NCBI RefSeq assembly: GCF_004363725.1
Contig: NZ_SNZF01000036.1
Location: forward strand, 1-34,198
Origin: Aquamicrobium defluvii
GTDB lineage: Bacteria > Pseudomonadota > Alphaproteobacteria > Rhizobiales > Rhizobiaceae
Direction of reading: 5' to 3'
Length of the DNA stretch: 34,198 nt
Part shown: positions 14,270 through 22,294 of the stretch, piece by piece
How positions within the stretch are numbered: the stretch's first letter is position 1
How the letters are laid out: every line of letters starts with the position of its first letter
The notes under the pieces: generated by a model
What the model was told of the DNA's origin: nothing
What the model saw: the letters and a program-made list of their open reading frames with translations, nothing else
Database searches by the model: none
Made by a program: the position numbers and the translations under genes

Positions 14270-15064
14270 TCAGTTGTTGCTCTGATCCGAGCGTTGCTGT
14301 CGTCTCAGCCGCGAGACGCGGCGCCAGTCGCCTGCCCGCTCCGCCTGCGCGGTGATCTGCTCGACATAGGCGATATGGTCCATCGCCGCCTTGCGTGCGG
14401 CAGCGGGGTCCTTCGCGGCGATCCCGGCATAGATCGCGCGATGCTGTTCCAGCAGCGACTCGCGCGCGCCTGGCAGGGTGAACACCAGAAGCCGGTTCTG
14501 GAACACGTCTTCCGACAGCAGCCGGTAGCAGGAGCGCAGCGTGTGCAGCAGGATGATGTTGTGGGCGCTTTCGCCGATGGCGTGGTGAAATTCCACATCC
14601 ACCTCCGCTTCCGCCTCGAAATCCGCGTTGCGGTGGGCGGCGTCCATGCGTGCCATGATCGTGTCGAGCAGGGCGAGATCGTCCGCCGTCGCACGCCGCG
14701 CCGCATATTCGGCGGCCACGCCCTCCATCTCGCGCCGGTATTCCAGATAGTCGAAGGCGGCCTTGCGGTGGCTGGAAATCAGCTCGATCACCGGCTTTGA
14801 AAAGACCTGCCCGATCACATCGGCGACGAAGGTGCCGCCGCCATGGCGCGTGACGAGCAGGCCGCGCACCTCCAGGGCCTTCAGCGCATCGCGCAGGATG
14901 GGCCGGGAAACCTCGAACTGGCGCGCCAGTTCGCGCTCGCCGGGCAGCTTGTCGCCGGTGCGCAGCACGCCTTCGAGGATCAGGCTCTCGATCTGTTGCA
15001 CGACCTCGTCGGCCGTGCGTGAATGTTCGATCCGGGTAAAGATTTCGGTCAATTCAGTGCCCAT
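14270..15064 (-). CDS. GntR/FadR-family regulator of the lactate/glycolate genes
   Basis: I start at the ATG at 15062-15064 (MGTELTEIFTRIEHSRTADE), giving 264 residues; the open frame further upstream to 15163 spans the operator. The winged helix domain (about 10-80) has ILEGVLRTGDKLPGERELAR and VSRPILRDALKALEVRGLLV. The C-terminal all-helical FCD domain (about 95-230) has EYRREMEGVAAEYAARRATA, EFHHAIGESAHN and EQHRAIYAGIAAKDP, including the Asp/His residues that often bind a metal and a carboxylate ligand. It heads the lldD operon. LldR/GlcC relatives sense lactate or glycolate. Palindromes of the same layout upstream of this gene and of glcD suggest autoregulation plus control of glcDEF. 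Confidence 0.9.
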   Translation of the reverse strand: MGTELTEIFTRIEHSRTADEVVQQIESLILEGVLRTGDKLPGERELARQFEVSRPILRDALKALEVRGLLVTRHGGGTFVADVIGQVFSKPVIELISSHRKAAFDYLEYRREMEGVAAEYAARRATADDLALLDTIMARMDAAHRNADFEAEAEVDVEFHHAIGESAHNIILLHTLRSCYRLLSEDVFQNRLLVFTLPGARESLLEQHRAIYAGIAAKDPAAARKAAMDHIAYVEQITAQAERAGDWRRVSRLRRQQRSDQSNN

Positions 15065-15104
15065 CGAAGGAGCGAAGACCGCGAAACATAGCGGCAAGCG
15101 CCAA

Positions 15105-15129
15105 AATTGGTCAAATAGTTTATCCAGTT
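15105..15129. promoter_or_regulatory. Predicted GntR-regulator operator upstream of its own gene
   Basis: AATTGGT (15105-15111), an 11-base spacer and TCCAGTT (15123-15129) give an imperfect palindrome of 25 bases. The length, half-site sequence and spacing match the perfect palindrome at 16718-16742 upstream of glcD. It lies 41-65 bases above the regulator's start codon. Confidence 0.6.
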
Positions 15130-15194
15130 GGCTGTCGTGGAAGCGCATTGCCGGCTGCGTCACCCGGCGTTTGCGAAGAGCGGAGAACGGTTTT

Positions 15195-15219
15195 AAAGCT
15201 GGTCGCCTGAACCAGTTTT
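15195..15219. promoter_or_regulatory. Related palindrome upstream of the DUF3422 gene
   Basis: AAAGCTGGT (15195-15203) and ACCAGTTTT (15211-15219) are 9-base arms with one mismatch and a 7-base spacer. The CTGGT/ACCAG half-sites match the operator at 16718 but the spacing differs (7 instead of 11). It ends 12 bases before the GTG start at 15232. Confidence 0.4.
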
Positions 15220-15231
15220 GGGAATATCCGC

Positions 15232-16560
15232 GTGCAGGAAGGTTCGACCGGTCCCGAGTTCGAAACGCGCCCGACCGGCAGTGTCATGGGCTTTCCCGCG
15301 CACGAGGCCCGTCCCGGCGCGCTGGGCGAAGTGCATTCCCGGCCCTATCCGCTTGTCGCCACCCCGCGCGTTCTGGTGCAGCTTTCCTTCATGACCGAGG
15401 GCGGCTCCGTCGTCGATCAGGCGGTTCTGTCGGAATTGTCGCGCCGGCTTGGCATCGCCGCCCCCGACCGGCAGGCCCGCCATCATGCGATGAAGTGGGG
15501 CAAGGGCACGCTGCGCTGGGAACGGCATACCGAGTTTTCCACCTATCTGTGGGAAGGCCCGCTGTCCGAACGCGGCCGCGGGCAGGAGGATTCGCCTTTC
15601 GGCAACGGATTTTCCCCGCCCGGCACGGTTATTTCCGGCATCCGCCTGGAAATCCGCAACTGGACGCCGGACAGCGAAAGACTGATCGAGAGCTTCGACC
15701 CCACCAGCCTGTGCTATTCGCTGGTTGAGGGCGGAAACGCCGCCATCGTCACCGACTTCCGGCAGGACGGCGATGGATTGACCCGCATCCTGATCCTCGA
15801 CCGTGGCCTCACTCCCGCTCGTGCGGGTGCGCTGTCGCACCGGCTGATCGACATCGAGACCTATCGTACTCTGGCCATGCTCGGTCTGCCGCTGGCGCTG
15901 TCGCTGTCGGGCCGCGTGCGGCGCATAGAAGACAGGCTTGCCGTTATCACGGGCGAGATGCGGGAGCCCGAGACGCGCGACAACCAGAAGCTTCTGGCCG
16001 ACCTGACCGAACTGGCGGCGGAACTGGAAGCGGATGCCGCCTCCAGCCTCTATCGTTTCGGCGCCAGCCGCGCCTATGACGGCATCGTCACCGAGCGTCT
16101 CGACGCGCTCGAAGAGGCCGTGGTGCCCGGCCATGAGACCTGGGCCAGCTTCCTGCAACGCCGCATGGCCCCGGCCATGCGCACCTGCCGTTCGGTCGAG
16201 GAGCGGCAGGCCAACCTGTCGCGCAAGCTCACCCGCGCCACCACGCTCCTGCGCACATGGGTGGATGTGGAAGTGGAGAAGCAGAACCGCGATCTGCTTG
16301 CGTCCATGAACAACCGCGCCCGTCTCCAGCTTCGCCTGCAACAGACCGTCGAGGGTCTGTCGGTGGCGGCGGTGTCCTATTATGTCGTGGGGCTGATCGG
16401 CTATCTGGCGAAGGGCATTTCCTCGTGGACCGGCCTCGCCATCGCACCCGAGGCGGTCACGGCCGCCTCCGTTCCGGTGGCCATCCTGCTCGTGTGGTGG
16501 GCCGTGCGCCGGGTTCGGCGGCTGCATTCCGAGCCGGCCAGGCAAGCCGGCAGCGAATAG
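15232..16560 (+). CDS. DUF3422 family membrane protein
   Basis: The 442-residue protein begins at a GTG (15232) preceded by GGGA; an internal ATG at 15286 (MGFPAHEARPGALGEVHSRP) is a possible alternative with no ribosome binding site. The N-terminal motif LGEVHSRPYP, the MKWGKGTLRWERHTEFSTY block and FLQRRMAPAMRTCRSVEERQ near residues 300-320 are typical of DUF3422. A long helical region (about 230-370) may form a coiled coil. Two membrane helices end the protein (SVAAVSYYVVGLIGYLAKG, TAASVPVAILLVWWAV). It stands between the GntR-lldD and glc operons and is widespread near such genes only by my recollection. Function unknown. Confidence 0.88.
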   Translation: MQEGSTGPEFETRPTGSVMGFPAHEARPGALGEVHSRPYPLVATPRVLVQLSFMTEGGSVVDQAVLSELSRRLGIAAPDRQARHHAMKWGKGTLRWERHTEFSTYLWEGPLSERGRGQEDSPFGNGFSPPGTVISGIRLEIRNWTPDSERLIESFDPTSLCYSLVEGGNAAIVTDFRQDGDGLTRILILDRGLTPARAGALSHRLIDIETYRTLAMLGLPLALSLSGRVRRIEDRLAVITGEMREPETRDNQKLLADLTELAAELEADAASSLYRFGASRAYDGIVTERLDALEEAVVPGHETWASFLQRRMAPAMRTCRSVEERQANLSRKLTRATTLLRTWVDVEVEKQNRDLLASMNNRARLQLRLQQTVEGLSVAAVSYYVVGLIGYLAKGISSWTGLAIAPEAVTAASVPVAILLVWWAVRRVRRLHSEPARQAGSE

Positions 16561-16613
16561 ACCTGTTTCCGCTCCGGCAACGCTGCTGCCGGCCGGGCCG
16601 GATGCCGCTTCAT

Positions 16614-16645
16614 CCGGATGCAGCGTCACCCGGATGCAGCGTCAC
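16614..16645. repeat. Perfect 16-bp tandem duplication
   Basis: CCGGATGCAGCGTCAC occurs twice head to tail (16614-16629 and 16630-16645), followed by a partial inverted echo (TGACGCTGG). It lies between the DUF3422 stop and the glcD promoter. Confidence 0.9.
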
Positions 16646-16717
16646 ATTGACGCTGGCCGCCTGTCTTCAACTCGCCTCTTGCTTCGGAACAATGCCCGAT
16701 TTACAGCCATGGACGCT

Positions 16718-16742
16718 AACTGGTAAAAGGAATTTACCAGTT
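16718..16742. promoter_or_regulatory. Operator of the glcDEF operon, GntR/FadR type
   Basis: AACTGGTAAA (16718-16727) and TTTACCAGTT (16733-16742) are perfect 10-bp inverted arms around five bases. It ends right at the ribosome binding site GGAGGAG (16744-16750) of glcD, so binding would block transcription or early elongation. The half-sites and spacing match those at 15105-15129. Confidence 0.75.
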
Positions 16743-16759
16743 TGGAGGAGCTGTCCCGC

Positions 16760-18256
16760 ATGACCGGCCTTGCCATGCCCGAACCCGATGCCGCGACGCT
16801 GGCCCGCCGCGCCGAGATCGTCGCCGGCCTCCGCGCCATCGTGCCGGGCGAGGGCGTGGTCGAGACGGTCAATGAAATGCGCGCTTTCGAGAGCGACGGG
16901 CTGACCGCCTATCGCCAGCTTCCTCTGGTCGTGGTGTTGCCGGAAACGACCGCTCAGGTGTCGCGGGTGCTGGAATATTGCAACGAGCGCAATATCCGCG
17001 TCGTTCCGCGCGGGTCCGGTACCTCACTGTCGGGCGGCGCGCTGCCGCTGGAGGATGCGGTTCTGCTGGTCATGAGCCGCTTCAACCGCATTCTCGAAAT
17101 CGATTATCCCAATCGCGCCGTGGTCGCCCAGCCGGGCGTCACCAATCTCGGCATCACCCATGCGGTCGAAGGTGACGGTTTTTACTATGCGCCCGACCCT
17201 TCGTCGCAGATCGCCTGTTCCATCGGCGGCAATGTGGCCGAAAATTCCGGCGGCGTGCATTGCCTGAAATACGGGCTCACCGCCAACAATCTGCTGGGCA
17301 TCGAAATGGTGCTGATGAACGGCGAGGTGGTGCGGCTCGGCGGCCGGCATCTCGACGCCGAGGGCTACGATCTTCTGGGTGTCATGACCGGCTCGGAAGG
17401 GCTGCTGGGCGTCGTCACCGAAGTCACGGTGCGCATACTGCGCAAGCCGGAGACGGCGCGGGCGCTTTTGATCGGCTTTCCCGCCAATGAGCAGGGCGGC
17501 CAGTGCGTGGCCGACATCATCGGCGCCGGCATCATTCCCGGCGGCATGGAGATGATGGACCTGCCGGCGATCCGCGCGGCCGAGGATTTCGTCCATGCCG
17601 GCTATCCGCTGGATTGCGAGGCGCTGCTGATCGTCGAACTGGATGGCCCGGCGGTGGAGGTAGATCACCTCATCGGCCTCGTCGAGCAGATCGCGATCCG
17701 CAACGGCTCCACCTCCTGCCGCATCTCGCAGAGCGAGGAGGAGCGGCTGACCTTCTGGGCGGGCCGCAAGGCGGCGTTCCCGGCGGTGGGGCGCATCTCG
17801 CCCGACTATTACTGCATGGACGGCACCATTCCGCGCAAGGAACTGCCGCGCGTTCTGGCCGGCATGCGCGAGCTGTCGGAGCATTACGGCCTGCGCGTCG
17901 CCAATGTCTTCCATGCCGGCGACGGCAACCTGCACCCGCTTATCCTCTACGATGCCAATGTGCCGGGCGAGCTGGACAAGGCCGAGTCCTTCGGCGCCGA
18001 TATATTGCGATTGTGCGTCAAGGTTGGCGGCGTGCTGACCGGCGAGCACGGGGTGGGCGTGGAAAAACGCGACCTGATGCCGGAAATGTTCTCGGAGGCG
18101 GATCTCGACCAGCAGATGCGGGTCAAATGCGCTTTCGATCCCAACCATCTGCTCAATCCGGGCAAGGTGTTTCCGCAACTGCGCCGCTGCGCCGAGCTTG
18201 GCCGCATGCACATCCATCGCGGCCAGATGCCGTTTCCGGACATTCCGAGATTTTGA
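16760..18256 (+). CDS. glcD: Glycolate oxidase FAD-linked subunit
   Basis: GlcD is the FAD-binding catalytic subunit of glycolate (and D-lactate) oxidase, converting glycolate to glyoxylate with electrons passed through GlcF to the membrane. I start at ATG 16760, nine bases after GGAGGAG. The 498 residues have a PCMH-type FAD domain (RGSGTSLSGGALP, SSQIACSIGGNVAENSGG, GSEGLLGVVTEVTVRI) and a C-terminal cap with VFHAGDGNLHPLI, LTGEHGVGVEKRDLM and FDPNHLLNPGKVFP, all signature motifs. It is first in glcD-glcE-membrane protein-glcF, with a palindromic operator immediately upstream. Confidence 0.96.
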   Translation: MTGLAMPEPDAATLARRAEIVAGLRAIVPGEGVVETVNEMRAFESDGLTAYRQLPLVVVLPETTAQVSRVLEYCNERNIRVVPRGSGTSLSGGALPLEDAVLLVMSRFNRILEIDYPNRAVVAQPGVTNLGITHAVEGDGFYYAPDPSSQIACSIGGNVAENSGGVHCLKYGLTANNLLGIEMVLMNGEVVRLGGRHLDAEGYDLLGVMTGSEGLLGVVTEVTVRILRKPETARALLIGFPANEQGGQCVADIIGAGIIPGGMEMMDLPAIRAAEDFVHAGYPLDCEALLIVELDGPAVEVDHLIGLVEQIAIRNGSTSCRISQSEEERLTFWAGRKAAFPAVGRISPDYYCMDGTIPRKELPRVLAGMRELSEHYGLRVANVFHAGDGNLHPLILYDANVPGELDKAESFGADILRLCVKVGGVLTGEHGVGVEKRDLMPEMFSEADLDQQMRVKCAFDPNHLLNPGKVFPQLRRCAELGRMHIHRGQMPFPDIPRF

Positions 18257-18258
18257 CA

Positions 18259-19500
18259 ATGACCATGTTCAAACCCGAAACGGATGCGGCTGTTCTGGAG
18301 GCCGTGCAATGGGCGGTGTCCGAAGAGCAGCCGCTGGAAATCGTCGGCCATGGCTCCAAGCGCGCCATTGGCAATGAGGTCGGGGCCGAACATGTGCTCG
18401 ATCTTTCCGGCCTGTCCGGCATCACGCTCTACGAGCCGGAAGAGCTGGTGCTGTCCGCGAGAGCCGGCACGCCGCTGGCCGAGATCGAGGCGGCGGTGGC
18501 GGCATGCGGGCAGGAGCTTGCCTTCGAGCCGATGGACTACGGCCCATTGCTGGGTGAACAGCCGGGGCGCGGCACCATCGGCGGCGTGCTGGCGGCCAAT
18601 CTCAGCGGCCCGCGGCGGCTGAAGGCCGGTGCCGCGCGCGACCATATCCTCGGCATCCATGCCGTTTCCGGGCGGGGCGAGGCGTTCAAGTCCGGCGGCC
18701 GGGTGGTGAAGAACGTCACCGGCTACGATCTTTCCAAGGCGCTGGCCAACAGCTGGGGCACGCTGGCGGTGGCCACAGATGTCACCTTCAAGGTGTTGCC
18801 GGCGGCCGAAACGGAAACGACGCTGGTCGTCAGCGGACTGCTCGACGACATTGCCGTGGCCGCCATGGGGCTGGCGCTCGGCTCCAGCGCCGAAGTGTCG
18901 GGCGCCGCGCACCTGCCCTATCCGGCCGTCACCCGCGTTGCCGGCGCAGCACTCGGCAGCGACCCGGCAACCCTGCTGCGCGTCGAGGGTTTCGGGCCTT
19001 CGGTCGCCTATCGCATCGGGCTGCTGCGGCAGCTTCTGGAAAAAGCCGGGCCGATGCAGGAAATCGAGGCTGAAGCCTCGCGCGCCCTGTGGCGCGAAGT
19101 CCGCGATTGCATCCCCTTCGCCTCGGTTCCGCATATGCCGGTGTGGCGTGTGTCCATGCCGCCTGCCGACGGCCACAACATGGTCATGGCCCTGCGCATG
19201 CAGGCGGCGGTCGAGGCGTTTTACGACTGGCAGGGCGGCCTGGTCTGGCTCGCCATGGCAGCGGGCGACCCGGAAGCCGGGCTGGTGCGCTCGCTGGTGC
19301 AGAAGTGCGGCGGGGGTCATGCCACGCTGGTGCGCGCGACGCCGCAGCAGCGCGCCGAAATTCCGGTCTTCCAGCCGCAGCCGCCGGCGCTTGCCGCCCT
19401 GTCGGCACGACTGAAGGCCGAGTTCGATCCGAAGAACATTCTCAATCCGGGCCGGATGGCGTCAGCACCGGAACGGACAATAGAGGGAGCGTCGTCATGA
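18259..19500 (+). CDS. glcE: Glycolate oxidase FAD-binding subunit
   Basis: GlcE is the second FAD-type subunit of the glycolate oxidase complex. The ATG at 18259 lies 2 bases after the glcD stop; a second ATG at 18265 is possible. The 413 residues carry a PCMH-like domain with IVGHGSKRAIG, VLSARAGTPLAEIEAAVA, TIGGVLAANLSGPRRLKAGA and GGRVVKNVTGYDLSKALANS, and end with FDPKNILNPGRM like GlcD. It is shorter than GlcD and lacks its full cap, as usual for this subunit. Tight coupling with glcD and a 4-base overlap with the next gene suggest translational coupling. Confidence 0.95.
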   Translation: MTMFKPETDAAVLEAVQWAVSEEQPLEIVGHGSKRAIGNEVGAEHVLDLSGLSGITLYEPEELVLSARAGTPLAEIEAAVAACGQELAFEPMDYGPLLGEQPGRGTIGGVLAANLSGPRRLKAGAARDHILGIHAVSGRGEAFKSGGRVVKNVTGYDLSKALANSWGTLAVATDVTFKVLPAAETETTLVVSGLLDDIAVAAMGLALGSSAEVSGAAHLPYPAVTRVAGAALGSDPATLLRVEGFGPSVAYRIGLLRQLLEKAGPMQEIEAEASRALWREVRDCIPFASVPHMPVWRVSMPPADGHNMVMALRMQAAVEAFYDWQGGLVWLAMAAGDPEAGLVRSLVQKCGGGHATLVRATPQQRAEIPVFQPQPPALAALSARLKAEFDPKNILNPGRMASAPERTIEGASS

Positions 19501-19880
19501 GCGACACCAAAACCGGGCCGCAGCCGCGCCAGACCGACCGCTGGCTGGAGCCGGGCCCCACCAACGCGCTGGTGGTCTATGTTCTCTACCTGCTGGGGCT
19601 GGTGATCGGCATCAGCGGGCTGGCCGGGCTGGTGATCGCCTATATCAACCGTGGCAAGGCGGGCACCTATGTCGAGAGCCATTATACCTTCCTGATCCGC
19701 ACCTTCTGGATCGGGCTGCTCTACGCTCTGGTGTCGGTTGCCCTGATGATCGTCGGGATCGGCTTCCTGCTGATGCTGGCGGTTGCCGTCTGGTTCATCG
19801 CCCGCTGCGTCATCGGCATGCAGGTCTTGCAGCGCGGCGAGCCGGTCAGGGACCCGCAAAGCTGGCTGCTCGGCAACTGA
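19497..19880 (+). CDS. Small three-helix membrane protein within the glc operon (DUF4870/Tic20-like)
   Basis: The 127-residue protein starts at an ATG overlapping the glcE stop (ATGA at 19497-19500), with GAGGGAG upstream. Three hydrophobic segments are visible: about 24-50 (ALVVYVLYLLGLVIGISGLA), 64-98 after a polar HYTFLIRTFWIG turn, and 85-105. The pattern resembles DUF4870, small proteins with a Tic20-like fold. Within glcDEF it is a candidate membrane anchor or assembly factor for the otherwise soluble oxidase complex; that is inferred from position only. The family assignment is from topology and short motifs. Confidence 0.75.
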   Translation: MSDTKTGPQPRQTDRWLEPGPTNALVVYVLYLLGLVIGISGLAGLVIAYINRGKAGTYVESHYTFLIRTFWIGLLYALVSVALMIVGIGFLLMLAVAVWFIARCVIGMQVLQRGEPVRDPQSWLLGN

Positions 19881-19897
19881 CGAAGGACGGAAAGCCC

Positions 19898-21214
19898 GTG
19901 CAAACCCATTTCACCCCCGAGCAGCTTGCCGATCCCCATGTGGCGGAGTCGGAAAAGATCCTGCGCAAATGCGTGCATTGCGGCTTCTGCACCGCCACCT
20001 GCCCGACCTATGTGACGCTCGGCAACGAGCTGGACAGCCCGCGCGGCCGCATCTACCTGATCAAGGACATGCTGGAGGGCGGCCGGCCCGCCGACTGCGA
20101 GATCGTCACCCATATCGACCGTTGCCTGTCCTGCCTGTCGTGCATGACGACCTGCCCCTCGGGCGTGAACTACATGCATCTGGTCGATCATGCCCGTGCC
20201 CATATCGAGGAAACCTACAGGCGCCCGCTGCCGGATCGGCTGATCCGCGCTATCCTGGCCGCTGTGCTGCCTTATCCGGCCCGCTTCCGTGCTGCCCTGA
20301 AGCTGGCGAAGCTCGGCAGGCCGTTCGCCGGCCTGTTCGACCGCAGCGCGGCGCTGAAGCCGCTGGCGGCCATGCTGAAGCTTGCGCCGGCGAGCGTTCC
20401 GGCTGCGTCTTTCTCGGCCTCGCCGGGCGTGCATCGGGGCAAGGGGGCAAAACGCGGGCGTGTCGCCATCCTCACCGGCTGCGCCCAGCCGGTGCTCGAT
20501 CCCGGCATCAACGAGGCCACCATCTCGCTGCTCAACCGCCTCGGCGTCGAGGTCGTGGTGCCGCCGGGCGAGGGCTGCTGCGGAGCGCTGGTGCATCACA
20601 TGGGCCGCGAAAGCGAGGCGCTGGATTTCGCCCGCCGCAATGTCGATGCCTGGATACGCCAGATCGACGAGGGCGGGCTGGACGCCATCGTCATCACCGC
20701 CTCCGGCTGCGGCACGACGATCAAGGATTACGGCTACATGCTGCGCCTCGACCCCGCCTATGCGCAGAAGGCGGCGCGGGTTTCGGCGCTGGCGAAGGAC
20801 GTCACCGAATATCTCGACACGCTCGACCTGCCGGAACCGGCGGTGAAACCGGGCACGGTGGTCGCCTATCATTCGGCCTGCTCCATGCAGCACGGCCAGA
20901 AGATCACGCGCCAGCCAAAGGCGCTGCTGGCCAGAGCGGGCTTCGTGGTGAAGGAACCGCGCGAGGGCCATCTGTGCTGCGGCTCGGCCGGCACCTACAA
21001 CATCATGCAACCGGAGATTTCGGCAAAGCTGCGCGACCGCAAGGTGAAGAACATCGCGGCTACGGGCGCTGAACTCGTCGCCACCGGCAATATCGGCTGC
21101 ATCACCCAGATCGCTTCCGCCGCGAAGCTGCCGGTGGTGCATACGGTGGAACTGCTCGACTGGGCCTATGGCGGGGCGCGGCCCAGACAGTTGCAGCAAG
21201 CCCAATTGCAGTAA
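19898..21214 (+). CDS. glcF: Glycolate oxidase iron-sulfur subunit
   Basis: GlcF carries electrons from the flavin subunits to the quinone pool. The GTG at 19898 follows AAGGACGG. The 438 residues begin with two [4Fe-4S] ferredoxin motifs: CVHCGFCTATCP (about 25-36) and CLSCLSCMTTCP (about 76-87). Two cysteine-rich CCG domains follow, with GEGCCGALVHHMG and GHLCCGSAGTYNIMQP. The ending TGNIGCITQIASAAKLPVVH is typical. It closes the operon and is followed by a strong terminator. Confidence 0.96.
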   Translation: MQTHFTPEQLADPHVAESEKILRKCVHCGFCTATCPTYVTLGNELDSPRGRIYLIKDMLEGGRPADCEIVTHIDRCLSCLSCMTTCPSGVNYMHLVDHARAHIEETYRRPLPDRLIRAILAAVLPYPARFRAALKLAKLGRPFAGLFDRSAALKPLAAMLKLAPASVPAASFSASPGVHRGKGAKRGRVAILTGCAQPVLDPGINEATISLLNRLGVEVVVPPGEGCCGALVHHMGRESEALDFARRNVDAWIRQIDEGGLDAIVITASGCGTTIKDYGYMLRLDPAYAQKAARVSALAKDVTEYLDTLDLPEPAVKPGTVVAYHSACSMQHGQKITRQPKALLARAGFVVKEPREGHLCCGSAGTYNIMQPEISAKLRDRKVKNIAATGAELVATGNIGCITQIASAAKLPVVHTVELLDWAYGGARPRQLQQAQLQ

Positions 21215-21235
21215 GTCGAGGATCGCCGGAAACAC

Positions 21236-21268
21236 AAAAGGCAGCGCGGTTTTCACCGGCTGCCTTTT
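21236..21268. terminator. Bidirectional terminator between glcF and the L,D-transpeptidase gene
   Basis: AAAAGGCAGC (21236-21245) pairs with GCTGCCTTTT (21259-21268), with an inner CGGT/ACCG pairing and a one-base bulge. It has a short T-run in both directions and sits between converging genes. Confidence 0.85.
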
Positions 21269-21323
21269 CTGCGACTGGCCACGTCCCCCGACACGGCCCG
21301 TCCCCCGTTGTTGGGAAAAGCTT

Positions 21324-22088
21324 CTACATGACAACGACCGTCGCGCCAACAGGCACGCGCTCGTAAAGATCGACGACGTCCTCGTTGCGCATGCGGATGC
21401 AGCCCGAAGAGACGGCGGCGCCGATCGTCCATGGCTGGTTGGTGCCGTGGATGCGGTAGAGCGTCGAACCGAGATAAAGCGCCCGCGCGCCGAGCGGGTT
21501 TTCGACGCCGCCGGCCACGAATGTCGGCAGATGGCGGCCCCTGGCCTTCTCGCGGGCGATCATTTCCGCCGGCGGACGCCAGTCCGGCCATTCGCGCTTG
21601 GCCGAAACCTTGTGGGTGCCGGCCCATTCGAAGCCCGGCTTGCCGGTGCCGACGCCATAGCGGCGCGCCTTGCCGTTCTTTTCCACGAGGAAGAGGAAAT
21701 TATCGCGCGTATCGATGATGACGGTGCCGGGCTTGTGCTTGCCGTTATAATTGACGACCTGCGGCAGGTAGATCGGGTTGATCTGCGGGCGCACAGTGCG
21801 TTTCTGCACCATCCTCGGCGCGGACGCCTGCTGCACCCGCGCGGGCTGCGTCTGCACGGCGCGCTGGCGCTGTTGAGCCTGCGCACCCGCGCGCGGGGCC
21901 GGCTGCGTACGATGGACGCGCCTTGCATTGTCAGGAGCCTTGCCGAGTTGCAGCACCCATGGCGCGGCGAGGTCGGGGCTCACCCGCACCGGCGGGCGCT
22001 CGATATAGCGATCATTGGCCAGCGCCGGCGAAAAGCCCATGGAGAGGGCGCCGGCGAGGCAGGTGAACAGGAAAAGGGCTCGTTTCAT
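21324..22088 (-). CDS. L,D-transpeptidase (YkuD domain), exported
   Basis: This periplasmic enzyme forms 3-3 peptidoglycan cross-links or attaches proteins to peptidoglycan. I start at the ATG at 22086-22088, giving 254 residues. A signal peptide (MKRALFLFTCLAGALSMGFS, cut after ALA) is followed by a Gln/Arg/Pro-rich linker (about 60-95). The YkuD catalytic domain (about 115-254) has GTVIIDTRDNFLFLVEKNGK, NPLGARALYLGSTLYRIHGT and the active-site motif AAVSSGCIRMRNEDV with the catalytic Cys. Several paralogues are usual in Rhizobiales, where polar growth relies on L,D-cross-links. It converges with glcF. Confidence 0.92.
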   Translation of the reverse strand: MKRALFLFTCLAGALSMGFSPALANDRYIERPPVRVSPDLAAPWVLQLGKAPDNARRVHRTQPAPRAGAQAQQRQRAVQTQPARVQQASAPRMVQKRTVRPQINPIYLPQVVNYNGKHKPGTVIIDTRDNFLFLVEKNGKARRYGVGTGKPGFEWAGTHKVSAKREWPDWRPPAEMIAREKARGRHLPTFVAGGVENPLGARALYLGSTLYRIHGTNQPWTIGAAVSSGCIRMRNEDVVDLYERVPVGATVVVM

Positions 22089-22294
22089 GTGACGCACTCT
22101 TGGGTTCGGTCGTCGGCCGGAAACGCGTGTCCGGTCATGGCGCGATCCTGTGCGCGAAGGACAACCGAAAGGTGAATCCCGGATGCGTCGAATGCCGTTT
22201 TGTCAGTAAAGCTTTCGGTATGGTTATCCGGCGGTTCAGGAATCTGGTAAAGCGCCGGTAAAGCATCGAAAACCTGCGTTAACGGATATGTGGC

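Noticed and set aside
15193..16629. 478-codon minus-strand frame opposite the DUF3422 gene
   Set aside because: Shadow frame with no start signal and no recognisable domain.
17503..18258. Frame of glcE extended upstream through glcD
   Set aside because: The extension is an out-of-frame reading of glcD; the GlcE family sequence begins at 18259.
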